This document shows, piece after piece, positions 52,805-61,190 of a DNA stretch of 64,000 nt (positions are counted from its first letter, which is position 1; each line of letters begins with the position of its first letter). The notes beneath the pieces are model-generated. The model made no database searches. It saw only the letters and a list, made by a program, of their open reading frames with translations, and was not told the DNA's origin. Both the position numbers and the translations under genes were made by a program. The stretch covers positions 1 to 64,000 of the forward strand of contig JAFVAL010000073.1 in the NCBI GenBank assembly GCA_017480565.1, written 5' to 3'. The DNA comes from Lachnospiraceae bacterium (GTDB lineage Bacteria > Bacillota > Clostridia > Lachnospirales > Lachnospiraceae).

Positions 52805-54124
52805 ATGAAACGAAGATTAACTTCTGCTCAGATCATCATTCTGAGTTTCATTTTCTTAATATTGGTCGGAAGCCTCCTGCTCATGCTTCCGTTTGCGACG
52901 AAGGACGGCAAGGGTGCCAGCTTCCTGGACGCGCTTTTTACCGCGACTTCGGCTTCGTGTGTGACCGGGCTGATTGTGCAGGATACCGCGACGTACTGGA
53001 GTGGATTTGGCCATGTGGTGCTGCTAGTTTTGATTCAGATCGGCGGGCTTGGCGTGATCACGATGGCATTTGCGATCTCGGTTGTCATGGGAAGACGGAT
53101 CGGGCTGCGTGCCAGAAGTGCGATGCAGGAGGCAATCTCTGCACCGAAGGTCGGAGGTATCGTGAGGCTGATCGGATTCATTTTGCGGACGACCGCGATG
53201 ATTGAACTTGGCGGGGCTGTGCTTTTAGCGCCGGCGTTCTGCAAAGATTTCGGATTCTGGCGCGGCCTTTGGTATGCGCTCTTTCATTCGATCTCTGCGT
53301 TTTGCAATGCGGGCTTTGATCTGATGGGCATCAACGCGAAGTTCTCATCGTTGACCGGGTATGCATTTCATCCGCTGGTGATCCCGGTGATCACAGCGTT
53401 AATCATCGTCGGCGGTATCGGCTTCCTGGTCTGGGATGATGTCCGGGCGCACAAGTTCCGCTTGAAAAAGTACCGCATGCAGAGCAAGGTTGTGCTTCTT
53501 ACATCGGCGATCTTATTGATCGTACCGGCCGTGCTGTTTTATTTCTTGGAATATCCGGAAGGCTCGGTGATGCAGCGTATTAGCCTTGCCTGGTTTCAGT
53601 CCGTGACCGCTAGAACGGCTGGATTTAACACTGCGGATTTATCGCAAATGAGCGAGGCCGGCCTGGCGTTGATGATTGGGCTGATGCTCGTGGGCGGATC
53701 CCCGGGTTCGACCGCGGGCGGTATGAAGACCTCGACGCTTGCGGTACTGCTTTCTAACATGCGCTCGGTGTTTAAACGACGTGATGATACGCAGTTTTTC
53801 GGACGCAGGATTGAGAAGGAGACGGTGCGAAACGCGGCGACCATCGCGACGATGTATGTGGTGTTATTTATGACGGCGGGGTGCCTGATCAGCCGGATCG
53901 AGGGCATCGCTCTGATGACTTGCCTGTTTGAGACGGCTTCGGCGGTCGGTACTGTGGGTGTGACGCTGGGCATCACGACGCAGCTTGGCACGATCAGTAA
54001 GCTGATCATCATTTTCCTGATGTATATGGGACGAGTCGGCGGACTCACCTTGATTTTCGCGACGGTCTCCTCGCAGCAGGGATCTTTGTCGAAGTATCCG
54101 GTGGAGAAGATCACCGTCGGTTAA
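52805..54124 (+). CDS. ktrB: KtrB-type potassium uptake subunit (TrkH family)
   Basis: 439 residues, the short KtrB/NtpJ form. Filter loops: TATSASCVTGLIV, SISAFCNAGFD, SVTARTAGFNT and ETASAVGTVGVT. KtrB is a Na+-dependent K+ transporter gated by the KtrA octamer. The pore loop GGSPGSTAGGMKTST precedes the third to fourth repeat. ktrA follows after 12 bp with AAGGAGGAG upstream. Transcribed away from trkA-trkH; the pair probably differ in affinity or coupling ion. Confidence 0.94.
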   Translation: MKRRLTSAQIIILSFIFLILVGSLLLMLPFATKDGKGASFLDALFTATSASCVTGLIVQDTATYWSGFGHVVLLVLIQIGGLGVITMAFAISVVMGRRIGLRARSAMQEAISAPKVGGIVRLIGFILRTTAMIELGGAVLLAPAFCKDFGFWRGLWYALFHSISAFCNAGFDLMGINAKFSSLTGYAFHPLVIPVITALIIVGGIGFLVWDDVRAHKFRLKKYRMQSKVVLLTSAILLIVPAVLFYFLEYPEGSVMQRISLAWFQSVTARTAGFNTADLSQMSEAGLALMIGLMLVGGSPGSTAGGMKTSTLAVLLSNMRSVFKRRDDTQFFGRRIEKETVRNAATIATMYVVLFMTAGCLISRIEGIALMTCLFETASAVGTVGVTLGITTQLGTISKLIIIFLMYMGRVGGLTLIFATVSSQQGSLSKYPVEKITVG

Positions 54125-54136
54125 GGAGGAGAAAAC

Positions 54137-54784
54137 ATGAAATCAATTCTTGTGGTTGGACTTGGCCATTTTGGCAGACATATTGTGAGAAAGCTTTACG
54201 AGCTGCAGTGCCAGGTGATGGCTGTGGATGTAGAAGAGGAGAGAGTGAATTCTGTCCTTCCTTATGTAGATAACGCGCAGATCGGTGACAGCACTAACCT
54301 GGATTTCCTCTCTGGCTTAGGGGTGGCCAGCTTTGATACCTGCATCGTTACGATCGGAGATGATTTCCAGGATTCACTTGAGACCACGTCTTTGCTAAAG
54401 GATCTGGGCGCGAAGCACGTTGTCGCCAGGGCATCTTCGGATATTCAGGAGAAGTTTTTGCTGCGCAACGGTGCGGATGAGGTGGTCTATCCGGAGAAAC
54501 AGCTGGCGGCATGGACGTGTATTCGCTGCACGTCGGAGCATGTCTTTGATTACATCGATCTTGGCGGGAATCATTCGATCTTTGAAGTCTCCGTGCCGAA
54601 GGCCTGGGTCGGAAAATCTGTGCTGGAGTTAAATGTCAGACAACAGTACGGACTGAATATTCTGGGCATTCGCAGCAACGGTAGTCTCAATACCAAGATT
54701 GCGCCGGATACCACATTTGAAGATAATACAACGGTTCTGGTGCTTGGTCACCAGAAGATGATCCAGAAGTATTTTAAGATTTGA
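54137..54784 (+). CDS. ktrA: KtrA-type potassium channel regulatory subunit
   Basis: 215 residues, single RCK module. The nucleotide-binding N-domain starts MKSILVVGLGHFGRHIV with acidic end AVDVEEE; the C-domain (about 135-215) is the TrkA-C fold that in KtrA binds c-di-AMP. It gates KtrB. A strong terminator follows at 54790. Complete, second gene of the ktrBA operon. Confidence 0.95.
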   Translation: MKSILVVGLGHFGRHIVRKLYELQCQVMAVDVEEERVNSVLPYVDNAQIGDSTNLDFLSGLGVASFDTCIVTIGDDFQDSLETTSLLKDLGAKHVVARASSDIQEKFLLRNGADEVVYPEKQLAAWTCIRCTSEHVFDYIDLGGNHSIFEVSVPKAWVGKSVLELNVRQQYGLNILGIRSNGSLNTKIAPDTTFEDNTTVLVLGHQKMIQKYFKI

Positions 54785-54789
54785 TCAGA

Positions 54790-54826
54790 AAAATCCGCGG
54801 GATGAAAAATTTCGCGGATTTTCTAT
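54790..54826 (+). terminator. ktrA terminator
   Basis: Ten-bp perfect arms 54790-54799 and 54813-54822 with TTTTCT after the stem; it ends at the GntR promoter's -35. Confidence 0.9.
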
Positions 54827-54865
54827 TGACAAGACTGTTCATACTGTATATACTCGATATATACA
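54826..54865 (+). promoter_or_regulatory. Promoter and palindromic operator of the GntR-ABC operon
   Basis: TTGACA at 54826-54831, exactly 17 bases, TATACT at 54849-54854. A perfect 8-bp inverted repeat TGTATATA with a 5-base centre (arms 54845-54852 and 54858-54865) covers the -10. This is the expected site for autorepression by the YtrA-type GntR encoded next. Confidence 0.85.
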
Positions 54866-54894
54866 ACATACACAGTCGACATGTGGAGGTTCAT

Positions 54895-55275
54895 TTGCAA
54901 ATGTATCTATTTATTGAGAACAAGAGTGGCTTGCCGATCTACGACCAGATCTACACGCAGATCAAGGACCAGATCATCAGTGGAACGCTTGGGGAAGACG
55001 AGGCGCTTCCTTCGATCCGCAATCTGGCGAAGGATCTGAAGATCAGTGTGATTACGACCAAGCGGGCGTATGAAGAGCTTGAGAAGGATGGCTTCATCTA
55101 TACGGTGCCGGGCAAAGGAAGTTTTGTAGCGGGGAAGAACATGGAACTGATCCGCGAACACAACCTGCGGCAGATGGAAGAGCATCTGACAGAAGCGATT
55201 CGTCTGGCAAGATCGTGCGGCCTGGGTGAAGAGGAATGTAAGGAGATGCTTCACCTTCTGTGGGAGGAAGCATAA
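54895..55275 (+). CDS. GntR family regulator, YtrA subfamily
   Basis: About 126 residues. The winged HTH at about 10-75 has GLPIYDQIYTQIKDQIISG, LPSIRNLAKDLKISVITTK and GFIYTVPGKGSFVA. A short helical tail of about 45 residues follows instead of an effector domain, as in the YtrA subfamily that represses adjacent ABC transporters. TTG 54895 is five bases after GGAGG; ATG 54901 is in frame but eleven bases away. The palindrome on its promoter indicates autoregulation. The ABC genes follow after 32 bp. Confidence 0.9.
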   Translation: MQMYLFIENKSGLPIYDQIYTQIKDQIISGTLGEDEALPSIRNLAKDLKISVITTKRAYEELEKDGFIYTVPGKGSFVAGKNMELIREHNLRQMEEHLTEAIRLARSCGLGEEECKEMLHLLWEEA

Positions 55276-55307
55276 CTTAAGTTCCCCGAGTGAGGAGTTG
55301 AATCAGT

Positions 55308-56156
55308 ATGGAACAGAATGCAGTTGAGATAACGAATTTGTGCAAAGAATATCCGGGGTTTTTGCTGGATCATGTGAGTTTTCAGGTGCCCGATGGCTGC
55401 ATCGTAGGCTTGGTTGGCAAGAACGGTGCGGGCAAGAGCACCACCCTGCGGCTTCTGTTGAATCTTCTGAAGGCAGATGCGGGGAAAGTCAAGGTCTTTG
55501 GCCAGGACATGAAGGCGGCGAATCCGCAGATTTTTGAGGACATCGGTGTGGTTTTGGACCGCGTGGGACTGCCCATGACGTTAAATGCCGTGCAGATCGG
55601 CAAGGTGATGGCAGAGGCCTACACGCAGTGGGACGCCAGACAGTATGAAGCGTATTTGCGGCAGTTTGAGATTCCGACGAATAAGAAGTTTATGGATCTT
55701 TCGAACGGTACCCAGATGAAACTGGGGCTTGCGATCGCATTTTCCCATAAGGCAAAGCTTCTGGTGCTTGACGAGGCAACGAACGGGCTGGATCCGGTGG
55801 TACGTGACCAGGTCAATGAGATCCTGATGGATTTTACGAGGGAAGAGCATCATTCGGTTCTGATTTCCTCGCATATTGTGTCGGATTTAGAGAAGCTTTG
55901 TGATTATATCGCCTTCCTGCACGAGGGAAAGCTGTCTCTTTTTGAGGAGAAGGATGTCCTGGCAAATGAGTACCTTTTGGTGCACGGACGTTCAGAACAG
56001 ATCGATGCAATTCCTGCGGAGGCGGTGCTAAAGAGGAGAGAGACCGGGTACGGAACCGAGGCGGTCGTAAGGCGCGAGAGTGTACCGGCAGACTTAAGCG
56101 GAGAGCGCGTCGGCATTGAAGAGCTGTTTGTGATCATGGAGGATAAAACGAGATGA
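55308..56156 (+). CDS. ABC transporter ATP-binding protein (BcrA/YtrB type)
   Basis: 282 residues. Walker A GLVGKNGAGKST, signature DLSNGTQMKLGLA, Walker B LLVLDEATNGLDP, then the H-loop region (SSHIVSDLEKLCDY). The domain powers a two-gene exporter of the bacitracin/lantibiotic resistance or envelope-stress type, though the substrate is not readable. It overlaps the permease gene by four bases (ATGA at 56153-56156). Confidence 0.94.
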   Translation: MEQNAVEITNLCKEYPGFLLDHVSFQVPDGCIVGLVGKNGAGKSTTLRLLLNLLKADAGKVKVFGQDMKAANPQIFEDIGVVLDRVGLPMTLNAVQIGKVMAEAYTQWDARQYEAYLRQFEIPTNKKFMDLSNGTQMKLGLAIAFSHKAKLLVLDEATNGLDPVVRDQVNEILMDFTREEHHSVLISSHIVSDLEKLCDYIAFLHEGKLSLFEEKDVLANEYLLVHGRSEQIDAIPAEAVLKRRETGYGTEAVVRRESVPADLSGERVGIEELFVIMEDKTR

Positions 56157-56770
56157 AAGCATTGATTCGAAAAGATTTCTATGAGTCGATCACGGCCTTT
56201 CGTATGCTGGTGGTTGTGATCGCCGTGCTGGGAGGCGCATCCATTCTGATCCCAGGCGGCAGAATGTTGATCGCTTATATGGTTGTTATCGCCTCCAGCC
56301 TTACAAGCTCATTGATTCAACAGGAAGAAAGAGAAGGCTGGCAGACCTATGCCGGAGCGCTGCCGGTTGCGAGAAAGACGGTGGTAGGAGCGAAGTATAT
56401 ATTCTCCCTCGGCCTCGTGGTGCTGGTGTCCGTGCTTGCTATGATTTGCCAGATCGTAGCAGGGCTACGAGAAGGGCTTGCCATCATGCCTCTTAGCACT
56501 TTGACTCAGTGTTTTGCGATCGGACTGTTGCTTCCTTGCCTGACACTGCCGTTAGCTTATCAGTTTGGCACAGAAAAAGGCAGATACATCGGAATGTTTA
56601 TCATGATTCTCTTTGCGCTTGGCGCGATGAGACTCACGTCACAGGTGAGCGGCAATGTCAATGTCATGTTTGATTATGTGCCTGCATGGTTGGTCTTGAT
56701 CGTGGTTGCAGTCTTGTATGTGATTTCGTGGTGGATCAGCGTGAAGATTTATCAGAAGAAAGAGTTTTAG
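56153..56770 (+). CDS. ABC-2 type transporter permease
   Basis: 205 residues with six hydrophobic helices. ALIRKDFYESITAFRML at the N-terminus is typical of ABC-2 permeases that follow YtrA-type operons. Together with the ATP-binding subunit it forms a membrane exporter. Start ATG 56153 overlaps the upstream stop. A bidirectional terminator follows. Substrate unknown. Confidence 0.88.
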   Translation: MKALIRKDFYESITAFRMLVVVIAVLGGASILIPGGRMLIAYMVVIASSLTSSLIQQEEREGWQTYAGALPVARKTVVGAKYIFSLGLVVLVSVLAMICQIVAGLREGLAIMPLSTLTQCFAIGLLLPCLTLPLAYQFGTEKGRYIGMFIMILFALGAMRLTSQVSGNVNVMFDYVPAWLVLIVVAVLYVISWWISVKIYQKKEF

Positions 56771-56780
56771 ATAAAAAAAA

Positions 56781-56819
56781 GAACCGCAGTGGTGGATGTA
56801 TCACTGCGGTTCACTTTTT
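56781..56819. terminator. Bidirectional terminator between the ABC operon and XRE gene
   Basis: Eleven-bp perfect stem (56781-56791 with 56802-56812), T-run on the right for the plus strand and an A-run on the left (56773-56780) for the minus strand. Confidence 0.93.
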
Positions 56820-56829
56820 CACACATCTG

Positions 56830-57147
56830 TTAATAACGAATCATCACTTCTATCACGCGATAAAGTTCTTCTTGTTTCTTCTGTGGTAGGGCAGAAACCT
56901 GGTCGATGAGACGAGAGGAGCGTGTCGTGTGTTGTTCTTCTAACACATCACAGAGCACTTCGTCTGCGGATACATGCAAAGCATTACAGATTTCTATGAA
57001 AGTTTCAAAAGAAGGAGTTTTCTTGCCGCGTTCCAGAATGCTGATATAATTGGCGGAATGTCCGGTCATCTCAGCCAGATCCAATTGTCTTAAATGCGCC
57101 CGTTTACGCGCAGCACGGATTCTTTTTCCAATAGCATCTGTATTCAT
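56830..57147 (-). CDS. XRE family helix-turn-helix regulator
   Basis: 105 residues. HTH_3 domain at about 7-62 with RKRAHLRQLDLAEMTGHS, NYISILERGKKTPS and FIEICNALHVSADEVL, then a 40-residue helical tail (SSRLIDQVSALPQKKQEEL) likely for dimerisation or a small ligand. No large sensor domain. RBS AAGGAGAG. A 14-codon ORF with a perfect SD is located 75 bases upstream on the same strand and could be its leader. Target unknown. Confidence 0.9.
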   Translation of the reverse strand: MNTDAIGKRIRAARKRAHLRQLDLAEMTGHSANYISILERGKKTPSFETFIEICNALHVSADEVLCDVLEEQHTTRSSRLIDQVSALPQKKQEELYRVIEVMIRY

Positions 57148-57221
57148 GGCTATCTCTCCTTGGTTGATTACTCACACCTATAGTATAAGAGAGAAGCGCA
57201 TTGAAGTGAACAAACCCACAG

Positions 57222-57266
57222 TCACAGTGCTATAATCAATAGTTCGAATTTTGAGTTTTTTTTCAT
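57222..57266 (-). CDS. Candidate 14-aa leader or signal peptide
   Basis: ATG 57264-57266 follows TAGGAGG (57274-57280) by seven bases and codes MKKNSKFELLIIAL before TGA. The peptide has a Lys-rich start and a short hydrophobic end. Upstream on the minus strand TGCTATACT forms an extended -10 near 57325. The next gene is the XRE regulator, 75 bases on. It could be a regulatory leader, a secreted signal or chance; the strong SD makes chance less likely. Confidence 0.4.
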   Translation of the reverse strand: MKKNSKFELLIIAL

Positions 57267-57371
57267 GTTGAAGCCTCCTATTTCTTTTCCTAAGAGCAGA
57301 TATTTGCTCCAGTTTCAGTATAGCAGAGTTCATTTCGCATGAGTATGAGTAGCACCAATGGGATGATTATA

Positions 57372-57402
57372 TAAAAAAGAAGAGAAGTCCGAAAACTTCT
57401 CT
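57372..57402 (-). terminator. rnpB terminator
   Basis: Eight-bp perfect stem AGAGAAGT/ACTTCTCT (57381-57388 with 57395-57402), loop of six, then six T residues on the minus strand. Confidence 0.93.
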
Positions 57403-57416
57403 CCTAAATCATACGA

Positions 57417-57766
57417 TGTTGTGACCGCAGCGGTAAGCCGGGTTCTGTCGTTGGATGATCATCTATCTGGTCCTGATGTCGCCACCAGGCTCAAGCGACC
57501 TACCCGGAACGAGACGGGCCGCCTCATAGTTCCTGTGCGGTCTTGCTTCGGATGGGGTTTACACAGCCATCCCTGTTACCAGGTCTGCGGTGAGCTCTTA
57601 CCTCGCCTTTTCACCCTTACCGCGTAAGCGGCGGTTGTTTTCTGTTGCACTTTCCTTAGGGTCACCCCCACCGGACGTTATCCGGCATCCTGCCCTATGA
57701 AGCCCGGACTTTCCTCACGCAGACCCTTTCGTCTGCCTGCGCGCGATCATCTGCTGCGGTCACAGC
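57417..57766 (-). ncRNA. rnpB: RNase P RNA
   Basis: Read on the minus strand the ends form P1, a perfect 11-bp helix (57753-57763 with 57421-57431). The conserved regions are GAGGAAAGTCCGGGCT, GCAACAGAA and, near the 3' end, CCGGCTTACCGCTGCGG. Length and domain order fit the ancestral type A RNA of Clostridia. It is the catalytic RNA that trims tRNA 5' leaders with RnpA. A TAAAAT -10 box at 57773-57778 fixes the 5' end near 57766; the terminator at 57372 follows. Confidence 0.97.
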
Positions 57767-57834
57767 GCGATCATTTTATCACATTCTAAGAGACTTTGCC
57801 AGAGGCAATTCGCTGGCAGGCAAGTGCGAACAGA

Positions 57835-58107
57835 TCAGTAGCCGCGGCTTCGAAATCCGTATTCGTCTTTTAATGGGATCTGCTTGCTTTCGATCCCGTC
57901 AATAGAGATGAAGCGCTGGTTGCCGAGTTCTTCTACATAGTCCCGGATATCGGACGCTTCCCCTTGCACTTCCATCTCGACGCGTCCGTCCCAGAGATTG
58001 TCAACCCAACCGGTTAACCCATAAGGCTGGGCGAGGGTCTTTGCCCAAAACCGGAAGCCGACGCCCTGCACGCGCCCGGAAAAATAAAAATGTTTTCTGA
58101 TCTTCAT
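57835..58107 (-). CDS. acyP: Acylphosphatase
   Basis: 90 residues. FSGRVQGVGFRFW carries the phosphate-binding loop and catalytic Arg; GWVDNLWDGRVEMEVQG carries the catalytic Asn. It hydrolyses acyl phosphates such as acetyl phosphate in the cytoplasm. ATG at 58107 with AAGGAAAG upstream. Stand-alone gene between rnpB and the HD hydrolase. Confidence 0.95.
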   Translation of the reverse strand: MKIRKHFYFSGRVQGVGFRFWAKTLAQPYGLTGWVDNLWDGRVEMEVQGEASDIRDYVEELGNQRFISIDGIESKQIPLKDEYGFRSRGY

Positions 58108-58239
58108 TGCATTCGCTTTCCTTTAATTCTTTGGTTCTTTTTTATTGTAACGTAATTTTTGAAAGCGGACAAGATGCAGTCTTCTCAGGGTCTGTCAGAT
58201 ATGGTAGACTAAAGGCAGAAAAGCAAGGAGGCAAAGACC

Positions 58240-58824
58240 ATGACACGACTCGAGAAGCAGATGCAGTTCATCAGGGAACTGGATAAAGTGAAGGAGATTA
58301 CGAGGCAGACTTATCTTGCAGATGGGAGCCGCAAGGAGAATGATGCGGAGCATTCGTGGCATTTGGCCGTGATGGCGGCGCTTCTTGCGGAGTATGCAAA
58401 TGAACCGATCGATGTGGGTCACACGATGTTGATGGTGCTCCTTCATGACGTGATCGAGATCGACGCGGGCGATACTTACGCTTACGATGCGGCAGGCAAC
58501 GAGACAAAGCGAGCGAGAGAACTTGTGGCTGCTGACCGCATTTATGCACTCCTGCCGGAGGATCAGGCCGCTTACTGTAGGGCACTGTGGGATGAATTTG
58601 AGGCAAATGAAACCGCAGAGGCGAAGTTTGCGAACACGCTTGATAAGGTGCAGCCGGTTCTGTTAAATGATGCGTCGGGCGGGATCTCGTGGAAGGAGCA
58701 TGGGGTTGCAAAAGAACAGATCATAAGGCGCAACGCGCACACGCCGGAAGGTTCTGAAGAACTGTGGGCGTACGCAAAAGGGCTGATCGAGAAAAATGTC
58801 GAAAAGGGCAACATCCTGCCTTGA
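58240..58824 (+). CDS. HD-domain hydrolase (YfbR/HDDC2-like)
   Basis: 194 residues. The HD motif is complete: AEHSWHLAV, then LLHDVIEIDAGD, and the distal Asp in ANTLDKVQPVL. This subfamily (HD_3) includes 5'-deoxynucleotidases such as YfbR. It would act on dNMPs or related phosphates with a divalent metal. RBS AAGGAGG. Its stop codon overlaps the -35 of the purE promoter. Confidence 0.9.
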   Translation: MTRLEKQMQFIRELDKVKEITRQTYLADGSRKENDAEHSWHLAVMAALLAEYANEPIDVGHTMLMVLLHDVIEIDAGDTYAYDAAGNETKRARELVAADRIYALLPEDQAAYCRALWDEFEANETAEAKFANTLDKVQPVLLNDASGGISWKEHGVAKEQIIRRNAHTPEGSEELWAYAKGLIEKNVEKGNILP

Positions 58825-58872
58825 CGAACGGACGGAAAACAGATAGAGTATAGCTGATAAGTAATACTTATC
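58821..58872 (+). promoter_or_regulatory. purE promoter with downstream palindrome
   Basis: TTGACG (58821-58826), 17 bases, TAGAGT (58844-58849). A perfect 7-bp inverted repeat GATAAGT/ACTTATC (58856-58862 with 58866-58872) covers the expected transcript start and is a candidate repressor site. No purine riboswitch is seen. Confidence 0.6.
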
Positions 58873-58923
58873 CTAAAAATGAGATATATTAACGCTACTA
58901 ATAAAAATACAGGAGGAGACACG

Positions 58924-59445
58924 ATGCCGCAGGTTGGTATTTTGATGGGAAGTGATTCGGATCTTGCGACGATGAGCAAGGCCGCGAAGATTCTGGAGCA
59001 GTTTGGGGTGGAGTTTGAGATGCATGTGATTTCCGCACACCGGATGCCGGATGTGTTTTATGACTATGCACAGACCGCAGAGGAAAGAGGGCTGAAGGTG
59101 ATCATCGCTGGTGCGGGCGGTGCTGCACATTTGCCCGGCATGTGTGCAGCGATGTTCCCGCTTCCAGTCATCGGTGTCCCGATCTCAACCAAGTCGGTCG
59201 GCGGCGTGGATTCGCTTTATTCCATCGTACAGATGCCTTCCGGGATTCCGGTGGCGACGGTTGCGATCGATGGGGCTGCCAATGCGGCTTTACTTGCGAT
59301 TCGTATGCTTGCGATCTCCGATGAGAGCCTGCTTGAAAAGCTCAAAGCGTATGCGAAGACCATGAAGCAGGGTGTGCAGGAAAAGTCCGAGACGCTGCAG
59401 CGCATTGGCTACGAGGAGTATCTGAAGAGGATGCAGAAAAAGTAA
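58924..59445 (+). CDS. purE: 5-(carboxyamino)imidazole ribonucleotide mutase
   Basis: 173 residues, class I Pur[14 protein letters not shown], the SAHRMPD motif with the catalytic His and [11 protein letters not shown] are exact. It moves CO2 on N5-CAIR to CAIR in purine synthesis. ATG 58924 has CAGGAGGAG upstream; an in-frame ATG at 58879 lies in the promoter. First gene of purE-M-N-D. Confidence 0.97.
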   Translation: MPQVGILMGSDSDLATMSKAAKILEQFGVEFEMHVISAHRMPDVFYDYAQTAEERGLKVIIAGAGGAAHLPGMCAAMFPLPVIGVPISTKSVGGVDSLYSIVQMPSGIPVATVAIDGAANAALLAIRMLAISDESLLEKLKAYAKTMKQGVQEKSETLQRIGYEEYLKRMQKK

Positions 59446-59501
59446 GATTAAATCTTACTAAAGACAGCAAACATTACGACAACAGTAGAAAGGTTAAAGA
59501 T

Positions 59502-60539
59502 ATGGATTATAAGAGTGCTGGTGTTGATATTGAAGCTGGTTATGCTTCTGTGGAATTGATGAAAGAGCACGTCGCAAAGACAATGCGTAAGGAAGTGCTC
59601 GGAGGCCTTGGCGGGTTCTCAGGGGCGTTTGATCTTGCCGCGATCAAGGGGATGGAGGAGCCGGTCTTGCTTTCCGGAACCGACGGAGTCGGCACAAAGT
59701 TAAAGATCGCTTTCTTGATGGATCGCCATGACACCGTGGGCATCGATTGTGTGGCGATGTGCGTTAACGATGTGGCCTGCGCAGGCGGTGAGCCGCTGTT
59801 TTTCTTAGACTACATTGCGTGCGGGAAAAATGAACCGGAGAAGATCGCGCAGATCGTTAAGGGTGTCGCAGAAGGCTGCCTGCAGGCAGGTGCGGCCTTG
59901 ATCGGCGGAGAGACTGCGGAGATGCCTGGTTTCTATCCTGTAGAGGAATATGATCTTGCTGGATTTGCAGTTGGTGTGGCGGATAAGAAGCAGATGATCA
60001 CGGGCGAAGACATTTGCCCGGGAGATGTGCTTGTCGGGATCGCCTCTTCCGGTGTGCATTCGAATGGCTATTCTCTCGTGAGAAAGGTTTTTGATGTGAC
60101 CAAGGAGAATCTGCAGGTGTATTACGAGGAGTTGGGTTCGACGCTCGGCGAAGCACTTTTGACACCGACCAAGATCTATGTAAAAGTGTTAAAGTCGGTC
60201 AAAGAAGCGGGTGTGATTATCAAGGGCTGCAGCCATATCACGGGCGGAGGTTTCTACGAAAATGTACCGCGCATGCTCCCTGTAGGAACCACGGCGGAGA
60301 TTCACAAGGACAGCTATCCGGTGCCTGCGATCTTTAAGCTACTTCAGAAGACCGGCGATATCGAAGAAAAGATGATGTACAACACATTTAACATGGGCAT
60401 CGGCATGATGCTTGCGCTGGATGCGAAGGATGCAGAGAAAGCGATCGCTGCGATCGAGGCAGCCGGTGAAAAAGCGTATGTGGTCGGGCGTGTGATCGCG
60501 TCGGAAGATCCGGAAGAAAAAGGAGCAATCGTATGCTGA
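59502..60539 (+). CDS. purM: Phosphoribosylformylglycinamidine cyclo-ligase (AIR synthetase)
   Basis: 345 residues. [36 protein letters not shown] and the [15 protein letters not shown] region are family signatures. It closes the imidazole ring of AIR using ATP. The stop overlaps the purN start, showing translational coupling. Confidence 0.97.
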   Translation: MDYKSAGVDIEAGYASVELMKEHVAKTMRKEVLGGLGGFSGAFDLAAIKGMEEPVLLSGTDGVGTKLKIAFLMDRHDTVGIDCVAMCVNDVACAGGEPLFFLDYIACGKNEPEKIAQIVKGVAEGCLQAGAALIGGETAEMPGFYPVEEYDLAGFAVGVADKKQMITGEDICPGDVLVGIASSGVHSNGYSLVRKVFDVTKENLQVYYEELGSTLGEALLTPTKIYVKVLKSVKEAGVIIKGCSHITGGGFYENVPRMLPVGTTAEIHKDSYPVPAIFKLLQKTGDIEEKMMYNTFNMGIGMMLALDAKDAEKAIAAIEAAGEKAYVVGRVIASEDPEEKGAIVC

Positions 60540-61156
60540 GGGTAGCCGTACTCGTCTCCGGCGGAGGCACGAATCTGCAGGCGATTTTGGATGCGGTGGC
60601 GGCCAGAAAGATCACGAATGCACAGATCGCGGTGGTGATCAGCAATAAGGAAAATGCGTTCGCGCTGGAGCGGGCGAAGAAAGCTGGTGTGGAAGGCCTG
60701 TGCATTTCGCCAAAAAACTATGCAGGTAAAGAGGCGTTCGGAGAAGCCATGATCGCCGCGCTGCGGGAGAGAGACATCGATCTGGTCGTGCTTGCGGGTT
60801 ATCTGGTGATCGTCCCGGAGAATCTTGTGAAGGCGTATCCAAACAAGATCGTGAACATCCACCCGGCGCTCATTCCTTCGTTTTGCGGGATGGGCTATTA
60901 CGGGCTGAAGGTTCACGAAGCAGTGCTTGCCCGCGGGGTCAAAGTGACCGGCGCGACGGTGCATTTCGTGGATGAGCAGGCGGATCATGGCCCGATCATT
61001 TCCCAAAAAGCGGTCGAAGTAAGAGACAGTGATACCCCGGAAGTGCTGCAGAGACGTGTGATGGAAGAGGCAGAGTGGAAGCTCTTGCCGCAGGCCATTG
61101 ATGATATTGCAAATGAAAGAATTCGTGTCGTGGACGGAATCGTCCGCCGCGTGTGA
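60533..61156 (+). CDS. purN: Phosphoribosylglycinamide formyltransferase
   Basis: 207 residues. [15 protein letters not shown] at the N-terminus binds the phosphate; [10 protein letters not shown] and [16 protein letters not shown] hold the catalytic Asn, His and Asp. It transfers a formyl group from 10-formyl-THF to GAR. It overlaps purM by seven bases and purD follows after 34 bp. Confidence 0.96.
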   Translation: MLRVAVLVSGGGTNLQAILDAVAARKITNAQIAVVISNKENAFALERAKKAGVEGLCISPKNYAGKEAFGEAMIAALRERDIDLVVLAGYLVIVPENLVKAYPNKIVNIHPALIPSFCGMGYYGLKVHEAVLARGVKVTGATVHFVDEQADHGPIISQKAVEVRDSDTPEVLQRRVMEEAEWKLLPQAIDDIANERIRVVDGIVRRV

Positions 61157-61190
61157 GTTGAGATAACTGCGCGAAAGAAGGAGGAGCCAG

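Noticed and set aside
56153..57147. Peptide-pheromone system of the Rgg/PlcR type
   Set aside because: The XRE protein is only 105 residues and has no TPR receptor domain, so only a leader or signal role for the 14-codon ORF is left open.
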